Source of the DNA: Hydrotalea sp.
GTDB taxonomy: Bacteria; Bacteroidota; Bacteroidia; Chitinophagales; Chitinophagaceae
DNA length: 64,000 nt
Assembly: GCA_022402565.1 (NCBI GenBank)
Contig: JAKRSC010000028.1
Coordinates: 124,001-188,000, forward strand
Direction of reading: 5' to 3'
Position 1 is the stretch's first letter. Each line of letters starts with the position of its first letter. The notes under the pieces are model-generated. The model ran no database searches, was not told the origin of the DNA, and saw nothing but the letters and a program-made list of their open reading frames with translations. This document shows, one piece after another, positions 35,171-43,695 of this stretch. The translations under genes were made by a program, and so were the position numbers.

Positions 35171-36286
35171 ATGAAGTTTATTGTATCCTCTAACTCTTTG
35201 TTGAAGCACCTCCAATTGATTAATGGAGTTATTAATGCTAATACAGTCTTACCTATTTTGGAAGATTTTTTGTTTGAAATCCAAGATAAAAAATTGCATG
35301 TTGTTGCTAGTGACCTAGAAACATTGATGCGCGTGCAAATGGATGTTGAAAGTAAGGCAAACGGTAAAGTGTGTATTCCTGCTAAAATTTTGATGGATAC
35401 ACTTAAAAATATTGCCGATCAGCCGCTGACCTTTAACATTGATAAAAACTTCCAAGTTGAAATTACCAGCGATAGCGGAAAGTATAAAATGATGGGCGAA
35501 AACCCAGATAATTTCCCAAAAGCTGCACCAGCAGATGATGCCAAAAGTTTTACTATGACCAGCGGAGGCTTGGTAACAGCAATTAATAAAACCTTGTTTG
35601 CTGTAAGCAACGATGATCTTCGTCCTGCAATGACTGGTGTTTATTTTGAGTTGCTGAAAGATGGCGTTCAATTTGTTGCAACAGATGCACATAGATTAGT
35701 AAAGTATAAAAGAACAGATGTAGAAGTGAGTCAAACAGACTCGTTCATTGTACCTAAAAAGTCTTTGAATTTGCTGCGCAACGCATTGCCAGATAATGAC
35801 GAAACAATTACCGTAAGCTATAACTCGAATCATCTTTTTGTACAGCAAGGCGAAACAGAAATGATTTGCCGTTTAATTGAAGCGCGCTTCCCAGATTATA
35901 AAGTGGTTATTCCCGCAGATAATCCATATAAAATGATGGTAAACAGAGCCGACTTCCAGAGTGCATTAAGAAGAGTAAGTGTATTTAGTAATAAGAGCAC
36001 GAATCAAGTTGCACTTCAAATTAATGGAAATGAACTTAAAATGACTGCGCAAGATATTGATTTCAGCAATGAAGGAAACGAGCGCATGAATTGTGAATTT
36101 GATGGTGGCGATTTACAAATTGCTTTCAACGCCAGATTTTTGGTGGAAATGCTGAATGCTGCAGAAACAGATGAGGTAGTCATGAAGCTATCAGCGCCTA
36201 ACAAAGCGGGAATTATTCAGCCCTCTGAGCCAGCTGAAAATGAGGAGTTACTGATGCTAGTAATGCCGCTAATGCTCAATAACTAA
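35171..36286 (+). CDS. dnaN: DNA polymerase III subunit beta (sliding clamp)
   Basis: The 371-residue protein has the three-domain clamp layout. MKFIVSSNSLLKHLQLINGV opens domain I, FAVSNDDLRPAMTGVYFEL and TDAHRLVKYK belong to domain II, and the end MLVMPLML corresponds to the conserved C-terminal strand. It forms a dimeric ring that tethers polymerase III to DNA. It is single-gene here, without dnaA or recF beside it, and has its own promoter and a strong terminator. Confidence 0.97.
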   Translation: MKFIVSSNSLLKHLQLINGVINANTVLPILEDFLFEIQDKKLHVVASDLETLMRVQMDVESKANGKVCIPAKILMDTLKNIADQPLTFNIDKNFQVEITSDSGKYKMMGENPDNFPKAAPADDAKSFTMTSGGLVTAINKTLFAVSNDDLRPAMTGVYFELLKDGVQFVATDAHRLVKYKRTDVEVSQTDSFIVPKKSLNLLRNALPDNDETITVSYNSNHLFVQQGETEMICRLIEARFPDYKVVIPADNPYKMMVNRADFQSALRRVSVFSNKSTNQVALQINGNELKMTAQDIDFSNEGNERMNCEFDGGDLQIAFNARFLVEMLNAAETDEVVMKLSAPNKAGIIQPSEPAENEELLMLVMPLMLNN

Positions 36287-36307
36287 TTTTTATAATAAAT
36301 ACATGTT

Positions 36308-36345
36308 AACTGCTTTTACTAATTGGTAAAAGCAGTTTTGCTTTA
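36308..36345 (+). terminator. Intrinsic terminator after dnaN
   Basis: AACTGCTTTTAC (36308-36319) pairs perfectly over 12 bp with GTAAAAGCAGTT (36326-36337), followed by TTGCTTTAT. Confidence 0.8.
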
Positions 36346-36496
36346 TACTCGAATTCAGATAAAACTATAGCGTAGTATATTTTAGCAGTTGGCATTAAAA
36401 AGTTTATTTACTATCGGTGGTATTCTTTACTATTTGAACAAGTTACACACCGTATTTTCTTAATTAGTACTTTAGAACTGTATTAATGCTTGTAAT

Positions 36497-37318
36497 ATGA
36501 ACCAAATCATTGCTTATTTCTCCAACTTAGAACAAAGACCATTAGAACGATTGGCTATTTTAGTAGGTGGACTGTTGTTTTTTTGGATTCTGGAAGGAAG
36601 TATCCCTCTCTTTGCTCTTCGCTATAAAAAAACTAAGCTTAAACATGCTATGGTGAATATGGGTTTCACTGTTATTCATCTCATCATCCACACATTCTTA
36701 GCGCTGGTTATAATTTTTTTAAGCGATTGGTGTAAGTCCAATGCGTTTGGAATTGTGTATTGGACCAGCGCGGGAGTTGGATTCACTATACTCATTAGTT
36801 TTCTTGCTTTAGATTTTTTTGGCGGTTGGTTAGTACATATAACAGAGCATAAAGTGCCTTTGCTTTGGCGGTTTCATGTAGTGCACCATGCCGATAATAA
36901 AGTTGATGTTACAACTGGACTTAGGCACCATCCGGTTGAAAGTGTTTTGAGAGGAATATTTTTCTTCATGGCTATTGTGATTAGTGGTGCGCCCATGTAT
37001 GCAGTCATGATTTTTCAAACTATAGTTATTATTGCTACTGCATTTACACATGCAAATATTAGTTTGCCTAAAGCCCTTGATAACACATTGAGTTGGGTGT
37101 TGGTTTCGCCAAATATGCATAAAGTACACCACCATTGGAAGCAACCTTTTACAGATAGTAATTATGGTGCAGTACTAAGCATTTGGGACAGGCTGTTGGG
37201 AACTTTCATGAAGCTCGATACCAAAGAAATTAAGTATGGTTTAGATCGCTATTACCCCAATGAAAAAGATGAAGATTTTCTTGAACTCATGAAAAGACCT
37301 TTTGGTAAGATGGAGTAA
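36497..37318 (+). CDS. Fatty acid hydroxylase/sterol desaturase family protein
   Basis: The 273-residue membrane protein carries the eight-histidine iron motifs of the family: HITEHKVPLLWRFHVVHH, LRHHPVE, THANI and MHKVHHHW. These di-iron enzymes hydroxylate or desaturate lipids at the inner membrane. In Bacteroidota they may act on sphingolipid, ornithine-lipid or carotenoid-like substrates; nothing here decides. kdsB follows ten bases later. Confidence 0.9.
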   Translation: MNQIIAYFSNLEQRPLERLAILVGGLLFFWILEGSIPLFALRYKKTKLKHAMVNMGFTVIHLIIHTFLALVIIFLSDWCKSNAFGIVYWTSAGVGFTILISFLALDFFGGWLVHITEHKVPLLWRFHVVHHADNKVDVTTGLRHHPVESVLRGIFFFMAIVISGAPMYAVMIFQTIVIIATAFTHANISLPKALDNTLSWVLVSPNMHKVHHHWKQPFTDSNYGAVLSIWDRLLGTFMKLDTKEIKYGLDRYYPNEKDEDFLELMKRPFGKME

Positions 37319-37327
37319 CATTGCAAC

Positions 37328-38053
37328 ATGAAAACTGCTGCCTTTATTCCAGCACGATATGCTGCAACTCGGTTTCCTGCAAAGCTCATGCAGGTGCTAG
37401 GGAAAGAACCTGTTATTGTACATACTTGGAAAAATACCCTTGCTACTGGTTTATTTGATGAAGTGTATGTGGTTACAGATAGCGATATTATTTTTACGAC
37501 CATTGAAAGTGTAGGTGGAAAAGCCATCATGAGCAAGCAGCCACACGAAAGTGGTAGCGACCGTATTGCTGAAGCGGTGCGGGATTTAGATGTTGATATT
37601 GTGGTGAATGTACAAGGCGATGAGCCCTTTGTGAAGAGAACGCCTTTGGAAGCACTCCTACAAGTATTTGAAGGCGATCAAGGAAAACAAGTACAAGTAG
37701 CTAGCTTAATGCAAGAGTTGAGTGACCCTTCGCTTATACAAGATCCTAATTATGTAAAGGTGGCCGTTGATCTACAATTCAATGCATTGTTTTTTAGCAG
37801 AAGTGTGGTTCCTTACCCAAGAGACCCCGCTGCAATAAAAGCTTATTATGAACATATTGGTGTATATGCTTTTAGAAAGCAAGCCTTACTCGACTTTACA
37901 TCATGGCCCATGACACCTTTAGAAGCCGCTGAAAAAATTGAATGTTTGCGTTATCTTGAACATGGAGTTCCTATAAAAATGGTAGCTACCAGTTATATGG
38001 GGGTGGAAATAGATACTCCCGAAGATTTAGTAAAAGCCGCAAAACTTTTATAG
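37328..38053 (+). CDS. kdsB: 3-deoxy-manno-octulosonate cytidylyltransferase
   Basis: The 241-residue protein shows the KdsB motifs FIPARYAATRFPAKLM, HESGSDRIAEA, VNVQGDEPFV and the C-terminal GVEIDTPEDL. It activates Kdo as CMP-Kdo for the inner core of lipopolysaccharide. Length is typical. The stop overlaps the next GTG start by one base, so the hypothetical gene downstream is coupled. Confidence 0.96.
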   Translation: MKTAAFIPARYAATRFPAKLMQVLGKEPVIVHTWKNTLATGLFDEVYVVTDSDIIFTTIESVGGKAIMSKQPHESGSDRIAEAVRDLDVDIVVNVQGDEPFVKRTPLEALLQVFEGDQGKQVQVASLMQELSDPSLIQDPNYVKVAVDLQFNALFFSRSVVPYPRDPAAIKAYYEHIGVYAFRKQALLDFTSWPMTPLEAAEKIECLRYLEHGVPIKMVATSYMGVEIDTPEDLVKAAKLL

Positions 38054-38454
38054 TGAAGGAATTAACTATCAAACGATCTAATTCTTGGTTTTTAAAATTT
38101 GCAAGTTTTCAGGTTTATTTGAATGATGACTTGATTGGTGAAATCAAATCAGGTAAAACTTTTCAACTGTCAGCCGAAATTGGAGACACCTTGCATATTT
38201 ATCAATCTGGATCAAAACATGGCACAAAAGCCTGGGTGATAGATGAGCAAACGCCTTCTGTACTTGAAGTGCATCCAAATGCTACCTATCAAACATTAAG
38301 CATTTTGGTTGGTCCATCGCTCATTTTACCAATGGTATTGAAACCATGGATTGGAGTGAATTGGTCAATTGGAATTGCGTTTGCTGTTATTCTAACTTTA
38401 GCAATAGTTCTAGTCAAAGGCAAATACAATTGGTTGCTCTTAAAAACAAATTAA
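38053..38454 (+). CDS. Hypothetical membrane-anchored protein
   Basis: The 133-residue protein starts with GTG at the last base of the kdsB stop. The first ~75 residues form a beta-rich soluble domain (FQVYLNDDLIGEIKSG, GDTLHIYQSG). Two hydrophobic segments follow (about 82-99 and 103-122). No family is recognised. Coupling to kdsB suggests an expressed gene, but a role in lipopolysaccharide synthesis is only a guess. It ends two bases from the converging hydrolase gene, with no terminator seen between them. Confidence 0.7.
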   Translation: MKELTIKRSNSWFLKFASFQVYLNDDLIGEIKSGKTFQLSAEIGDTLHIYQSGSKHGTKAWVIDEQTPSVLEVHPNATYQTLSILVGPSLILPMVLKPWIGVNWSIGIAFAVILTLAIVLVKGKYNWLLLKTN

Positions 38455-38456
38455 CA

Positions 38457-39095
38457 CTAGTTTAAAAACGGGTTATGCTCTTTTTCGTATCCAATTTTTG
38501 TGGGAATGCCATGTCCGCTGTAAACCACCACATCATCTGGTAATGCGAACAGTTGTTCTCGGATGCTTTTCAGCAGTGTTGCATGATTTCCGCCTGGCAG
38601 ATCTGTTCTGCCAATACTTTCTCTGAACAGAACATCTCCACCAATTACTATTTTCTGATTTGCGTGATAGAAACATATGCTGCCGGGGGAGTGTCCGGGT
38701 GTCCACAGAATGTCGAGCACATCTTCCCCCAAATGAATTTGCTCTCCTTCTTTTATAAAGTGAAGTGGTCCATCATAATTCTCAAAAGGCATACCCCATG
38801 CTTGTCCGCTTTGTGGTGCAAATGCTAATACCTTTTCTTCTAGTGGATGAATATGCAACTCCAAACCATATGTTTCGTATACCCATTTGTTGCCAAAAAC
38901 ATGATCTAAATGACAATGTGTATTTAAAAGCTGAACAGGAGTTAGCTTTTTAGCACTTAGAAATTCTTGTAATTGTTTTTGTTCATGAGGGAAGTAACAA
39001 CCAGGATCAACGATGATGGCTTCTCCTGCATCGTTAAACAAAACATAAGTATTTTCTTGTATAGGGCTGAAGACAAAGCATCTTACATGTAACAT
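38457..39095 (-). CDS. Metallo-beta-lactamase fold hydrolase (glyoxalase II-like)
   Basis: The 212-residue protein has the zinc motif THCHLDHVFG, a third His in WTPGHSPGSICF, GGDVLF with the bridging Asp, and a late His in YSGHGIPT. It resembles hydroxyacylglutathione hydrolase-type members but lacks the C-terminal glutathione-binding domain. The substrate is unknown; thioester hydrolysis is likely. Confidence 0.9.
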   Translation of the reverse strand: MLHVRCFVFSPIQENTYVLFNDAGEAIIVDPGCYFPHEQKQLQEFLSAKKLTPVQLLNTHCHLDHVFGNKWVYETYGLELHIHPLEEKVLAFAPQSGQAWGMPFENYDGPLHFIKEGEQIHLGEDVLDILWTPGHSPGSICFYHANQKIVIGGDVLFRESIGRTDLPGGNHATLLKSIREQLFALPDDVVVYSGHGIPTKIGYEKEHNPFLN

Positions 39096-39159
39096 AATTG
39101 TAATTTTAACCTAGTATTTCAAATGAAATGGAGTACTTTTAAAACGCTAAAGTTCGGAT

Positions 39160-42100
39160 ATGCAGATGAATCGTGTATACAAGTGGATGATTTTTGTTGT
39201 TTGTTGTTTTCCATTGTGGTCCTTATCGCAAGTGAACACTGTTGAATTTGGTAAGAACCGATTACAATACAAGAAGTTTCAATGGAAGTTTTATCAATCT
39301 CCCAACTTCAATGTGTACATTACACAAAACGGAACCGAGCTTGGCAAATACGCTTTACAAGTGGCGGAAGAAGAATTAAGAGACCTTGAAAATTTTATAG
39401 AATTTTCTTTACAGCGCAGAGCTAATTTAGTAATCTATAACAACTACGACGATTATAAAGCCAGCAATATAGGTACCGGTTTAGACTGGCAAAACTCAGG
39501 TGGACTTACCAAATTGGTCAACAATAAAATTCCTCTGTATTTTGATGGCAACCACAACAACCTTCGAATTAAAATTAGAGAAGGCATTGCAAAGGTCTTA
39601 ACCGATAATTTGTTGTTTGGTGACGATATTGGTGAATTTGCGAGTAACCAAGCTTTGCTTGATTTGCCTAAGTGGCTCGTTGATGGGTATGTTTCCTACG
39701 CTGCACAGCCCTGGAGCACCGAAAAAGATGATGCATTAAAAAGCGCTATTTTGGGTGGAGGGTACAATAATTTTTATCAGTTCGCTTTTCAACAGCCAAT
39801 GCTTGCAGGCCATGGTTTCTGGCACTTTATGGCAGAAAAGTATAAAAAGGAAAGTGTTACATACTTCTTATACCTAGCTAGAATTTATAAAAATTTGAAC
39901 CAGGCTTCTTTGCGAATTTGTAAAAAGAAATTCAAAGATGTACTGGAAGAATTCATGGAATATCAGCTTACAAAGTATGCCAACGATATTCGTCAGAGAA
40001 GAAATGCACCAAAGGGACAATTAGCAGTAACAGAAGAAGTAGATAAAAAAGATTTTTTCCGTTTTCAAGTAAATCCAAACCCACGCAACAATTCTTATTC
40101 AGTTGTTGAGTTTAAAGACGGGATTTACAAAGTAAAGTTGGTTGAAAATTTCTATGATGAGCGCATTCTATTTAAGAGTGGTGCTTTAACTCGCCAAGGT
40201 GATATGAATCCTAATTCGCCTGTCATGGCATGGGATGGCAAAGGAACAAGACTTGCTGTAATTTATACTGAGCATGGGAAGACCAAAATGTTTGTATGGG
40301 ATGTTATTGCTCGCTATAAAAGGAATAAACAAACTTTGGATCAATTTGATCAGGTCATTGATGCATCGTTTATGCTCGATGCAAATACGCTGGTTCTTAG
40401 CGCCGTAAAAAATGGACACACAGATATTTTTACTTATAAAATAGAAGAGCAGAAAGTAGAACAAATTACTAACGATGTGTACGATGATCTGGATCCAACA
40501 TTTGTAAGTTTCCCAAATCGTTCTGGTATCATCTTTAGTTCAAACAGGCCTAGTCCAGATGCACCTAATAAAGACACGGTACTACCAAGCAGGTACAACT
40601 ATAATGTGTTTATGGTTGATATCTTGAACAAGAGCAAGGAAAAGCAAATTACACAGCTCACCAATGTAAAATTGGGTAATGCAAGATTTCCAATGCAATA
40701 CAATACCAACCACTTCACTTTTGTAAGTGATGAAAATGGAATTGGCAATCGCTGGGCTGGATTCTTTTCAACTCAACGAGATGGGTTAGATACTTTGTAT
40801 TACGTAGGAGATGAGTTGCTACGAAATCCCACCTTTCAAGAATTAGATTCGGCATTAATGGCTTGGCAAAAGCAAGAGCCGGATAGTATTAGCTATTTCC
40901 AAGTATTTAAGGATAGCACCTATACTTTCCCAATGACCAACTATCAGAGTTCTTTATTAGAAACTAGAATTGCTGGTAATAATGGTCAGGTAAGTGAGGT
41001 AAGAAGAGAAGGCGATTTTAAATTTTTGTATAAACTGAAGGTTGATGAAGCGGTGCTTACAAAGAGAAACATCAATGCTCGTCCAACCGATTATATGAAG
41101 AGGCTGTTGTCAGATAATAGGGCTGCAAGGGGCGGACCGGTCACTATGAACCAGCAGAATGCTAACAAAGCCAATCAATCGGATACAACTAAAAAAGTTC
41201 CAAAAAGGGTTTTCCAGACAGAGTTTGAAGATGATAGTACATGGACTGCGCCAACGGTAATAACACAAAGCATTCAAAAGACTATGCTCGAGCGATCGAA
41301 GCTGTTCAACTATCGCTTAAAGTTTAGTGCCGACTATATCCTTGCTGGATTTACAAACAATGTTTTGATAAATAGATTTCAGCCGTATGCAGGTGGATTT
41401 GGCCCAGTACAATTAAATAATGGTAATGCTTTCAACGGAACTTTACGTGTTGGTGTAACTGATATTATGGAAGATTATCAGTTTATGGGCGGTGTAAGAA
41501 TGGGGACCGATTTGCGAGATAAAGATTTGTTTTTCTCCTTTTACAATAGAAGAAAAAGACTCGATTGGGGAGTAACTTATTTCAGAAGTAACGTAACCAA
41601 TTTAACCGGCTTTTTTCTAGGAACGCCCTATGAGCTTTACAACACCCAAGTAAACACAAATTTGTACCAGTTAAACTTGTCATATCCGATATCAGAAACA
41701 AAATCGGTTAGAGCCAATATTGGATTTAGAAGCGATAGAGGAATTGTTCGCCCAATTAATTTTTTAACTGGTGGTGCAGATAGAAATGGTTTAGCTGCTC
41801 CAGATAGTGTTGCAACTTTTGGTATAGCTCGTTTGGAGTATGTGCATGATAATACCTTGAATCCTACTTTAAATATTTGGAACGGTTTACGTTGGAAAGT
41901 GTATATGGATGTAAACTCTCCTGTAGGCTATACCAATAGTGTTCGTAATACTACTTTCAACTTTGGTTTTGATGGTCGTTATTACAAAAAGATTTACCGC
42001 AACTTTATATGGGCAGGAAGAGCTGCGGCAGATTTTTCTTGGGGTAATGCAAAAGTTATTTATTACCTGGGCGGAACCGATGGTTGGTTGGCACCCAGAT

Positions 42101-42555
42101 TCAATAATGCCAATCGTCCTGCACCCGATCAGTCGTATGTATTCCAATCATTGAGTCTAAATATGCGTGGCTACAACCAAAATGTGGCTAATGGAAATAA
42201 TGCGGTTGTCATAAACAGCGAATTCAGATTGCCTCTATTTGCTACATTGTTCAATAAGCCAATTAACAATGCCTTCCTTCGCAACTTCCAATTGGTGCAA
42301 TTCATAGACCTAGGTACTGCATGGAATGGAAGATTTAATGGAATACAGCGGCCTGGTGAGGTTATTTCAGATCCAAACTCTCCTTTAACCATTCGTGTAG
42401 ATGCAGGTGGATTAGGACCTTTGGCAGGCGGCTACGGATTTGGTGCTAGAAGTACTTTATTGGGTCACTTCCTTCGATTTGACGCAGGATGGCCAATGAA
42501 AGGTATTTTTAAAGGGCGCCCACTTCTGTATGTTTCGCTCGGATTTGATTTCTAA
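39160..42555 (+). CDS. Large TolB-propeller and surface-antigen barrel protein
   Basis: The 1131-residue secreted protein begins with a signal peptide (ending WSLSQ). An N-terminal region (about 30-280) looks like a peptidase-MA domain (FYQSPNFNVYI, LPLYFDG-like, PKWLVDGYVSY). The place where HExxH is expected reads REGIAKV, so it seems inactive. A WD40/TolB-like propeller follows (about 300-570; VFMVDILNKSKEKQITQLTN). From about 720 the sequence is an outer-membrane barrel of the bacterial surface antigen/Omp85-like type, ending in KGRPLLYVSLGFDF with a C-terminal Phe. Such Bacteroidota proteins are usually annotated only as TolB-like or biopolymer transporters. The function is unknown. Confidence 0.82.
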   Translation: MQMNRVYKWMIFVVCCFPLWSLSQVNTVEFGKNRLQYKKFQWKFYQSPNFNVYITQNGTELGKYALQVAEEELRDLENFIEFSLQRRANLVIYNNYDDYKASNIGTGLDWQNSGGLTKLVNNKIPLYFDGNHNNLRIKIREGIAKVLTDNLLFGDDIGEFASNQALLDLPKWLVDGYVSYAAQPWSTEKDDALKSAILGGGYNNFYQFAFQQPMLAGHGFWHFMAEKYKKESVTYFLYLARIYKNLNQASLRICKKKFKDVLEEFMEYQLTKYANDIRQRRNAPKGQLAVTEEVDKKDFFRFQVNPNPRNNSYSVVEFKDGIYKVKLVENFYDERILFKSGALTRQGDMNPNSPVMAWDGKGTRLAVIYTEHGKTKMFVWDVIARYKRNKQTLDQFDQVIDASFMLDANTLVLSAVKNGHTDIFTYKIEEQKVEQITNDVYDDLDPTFVSFPNRSGIIFSSNRPSPDAPNKDTVLPSRYNYNVFMVDILNKSKEKQITQLTNVKLGNARFPMQYNTNHFTFVSDENGIGNRWAGFFSTQRDGLDTLYYVGDELLRNPTFQELDSALMAWQKQEPDSISYFQVFKDSTYTFPMTNYQSSLLETRIAGNNGQVSEVRREGDFKFLYKLKVDEAVLTKRNINARPTDYMKRLLSDNRAARGGPVTMNQQNANKANQSDTTKKVPKRVFQTEFEDDSTWTAPTVITQSIQKTMLERSKLFNYRLKFSADYILAGFTNNVLINRFQPYAGGFGPVQLNNGNAFNGTLRVGVTDIMEDYQFMGGVRMGTDLRDKDLFFSFYNRRKRLDWGVTYFRSNVTNLTGFFLGTPYELYNTQVNTNLYQLNLSYPISETKSVRANIGFRSDRGIVRPINFLTGGADRNGLAAPDSVATFGIARLEYVHDNTLNPTLNIWNGLRWKVYMDVNSPVGYTNSVRNTTFNFGFDGRYYKKIYRNFIWAGRAAADFSWGNAKVIYYLGGTDGWLAPRFNNANRPAPDQSYVFQSLSLNMRGYNQNVANGNNAVVINSEFRLPLFATLFNKPINNAFLRNFQLVQFIDLGTAWNGRFNGIQRPGEVISDPNSPLTIRVDAGGLGPLAGGYGFGARSTLLGHFLRFDAGWPMKGIFKGRPLLYVSLGFDF

Positions 42556-42556
42556 T

Positions 42557-43609
42557 TTATTCTGTTGGCTTGCTACTATCCTGTAATATTTGATTTTGCT
42601 TTTCAGGAACAAACTCATTAAAATAGATTCTAATGAGCAGGATAAATATGGCAATAAGTATGGGTCCAAATATGAGCCCCACAAAGCCAAATAACTGAAT
42701 TCCAGCAATAACTCCTAAAACAGTAATGAGCGGATGGATATTGCCCATTTTCTTTTGTAAGAACATACGAGCAAGGTTATCAACCGAACCAATTACAACC
42801 ACACCATACACCAAAAGAATCCAAGCATGGGTTGTTTTACCTGTTGCAAATAAAATTGCAGCAAGCGGAACATATCCTAAAGCAGAACCCACCAAAGGGA
42901 GCATAGCAGCAAAAGTGGTCACAACAAACCAAAACCAAGGATCAGAAACGCCTAACACCCAATATCCAATGAATGCAACGACGCCTTGAATGAGCGCTGT
43001 AAGAGGAATACCCAAAGCGTTTGAAATCACCAGTGTATTAAATTCCGCCCCAACTCTTTGAATATTTTGGTGTTGAAGTGGAATATGATTCAATAACCAA
43101 TATTCCAGCTCTTTACCTTCCATAAGTAGATAATACAAAATGAAATAAAGAATAACAATTGCTAACAAAGAGTGAAAAGTTGCATTCAATACATTTGGAA
43201 GCCATTGCGCAATATTATTAGCAAGATTTTTCAAGTTTTCATCCGTTATTAATTCAACTTTATAGCGCAGTTCTATATCGTTTATAACCGCACTTAAAGC
43301 GTTCAACGCCTCGTTAGAATTTGTAATTGCGTACTCTACTTTACTAGATAACAAAGTAATGAGCAGTCCAATAGGTAAAACAATCACCAGAAAAGAAAGC
43401 AGCATTAATACAATGGTGCTGTATTGAGGCGACCATTTTCGTTTTTCTACTAAAGCTTTGTGCGAATTGCGTAAAAGCACATAAAATGTAATTGCACCAA
43501 GTGCAGCAGGTACATAGGCATATAGTTCCTTAAACAAAAGAATGCCTAATGCAATAAGTACCACATAAAAACTTACCTGTCGGATGGTAAAATTTGAAAC
43601 CTGTCCCAT
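42557..43609 (-). CDS. AI-2E family permease
   Basis: The protein (350 residues from ATG 43609) has about eight membrane helices and the family signature region ALIQGVVAFIGYWVLG and MLPLVGSALGYVPLA. AI-2E proteins include exporters of autoinducer-2 and Na+/H+ antiporters; the function is not predictable. ATG 43609 was chosen rather than TTG 43654 because a -7 box (minus strand TAtcTTTC) ends four bases before it. Confidence 0.87.
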   Translation of the reverse strand: MGQVSNFTIRQVSFYVVLIALGILLFKELYAYVPAALGAITFYVLLRNSHKALVEKRKWSPQYSTIVLMLLSFLVIVLPIGLLITLLSSKVEYAITNSNEALNALSAVINDIELRYKVELITDENLKNLANNIAQWLPNVLNATFHSLLAIVILYFILYYLLMEGKELEYWLLNHIPLQHQNIQRVGAEFNTLVISNALGIPLTALIQGVVAFIGYWVLGVSDPWFWFVVTTFAAMLPLVGSALGYVPLAAILFATGKTTHAWILLVYGVVVIGSVDNLARMFLQKKMGNIHPLITVLGVIAGIQLFGFVGLIFGPILIAIFILLIRIYFNEFVPEKQNQILQDSSKPTE

Positions 43610-43613
43610 AAGT

Positions 43614-43621
43614 GAAAGATA
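43614..43621 (-). promoter_or_regulatory. -7 box placing the start at the AI-2E permease ATG
   Basis: On the minus strand TAtcTTTC, one mismatch to consensus, ends four bases before ATG 43609, so the mRNA is probably leaderless. Confidence 0.5.
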
Positions 43622-43695
43622 CACAAATTGATGAAGTGCATCTTTCAACCTCAATTCTTTAATATTATCTGTTTCTTTGCCAAAAGGAATTTGGT

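Noticed and set aside
37316-37323. TAacATTG four bases before the kdsB ATG as another leaderless promoter
   Set aside because: It has a mismatch in the conserved TTTG, no -33 element, and lies ten bases after the upstream gene, where co-transcription is simpler.
43610-43654. Extended AI-2E start at TTG 43654
   Set aside because: The predicted -7 box lies within this extension, four bases upstream of ATG 43609.
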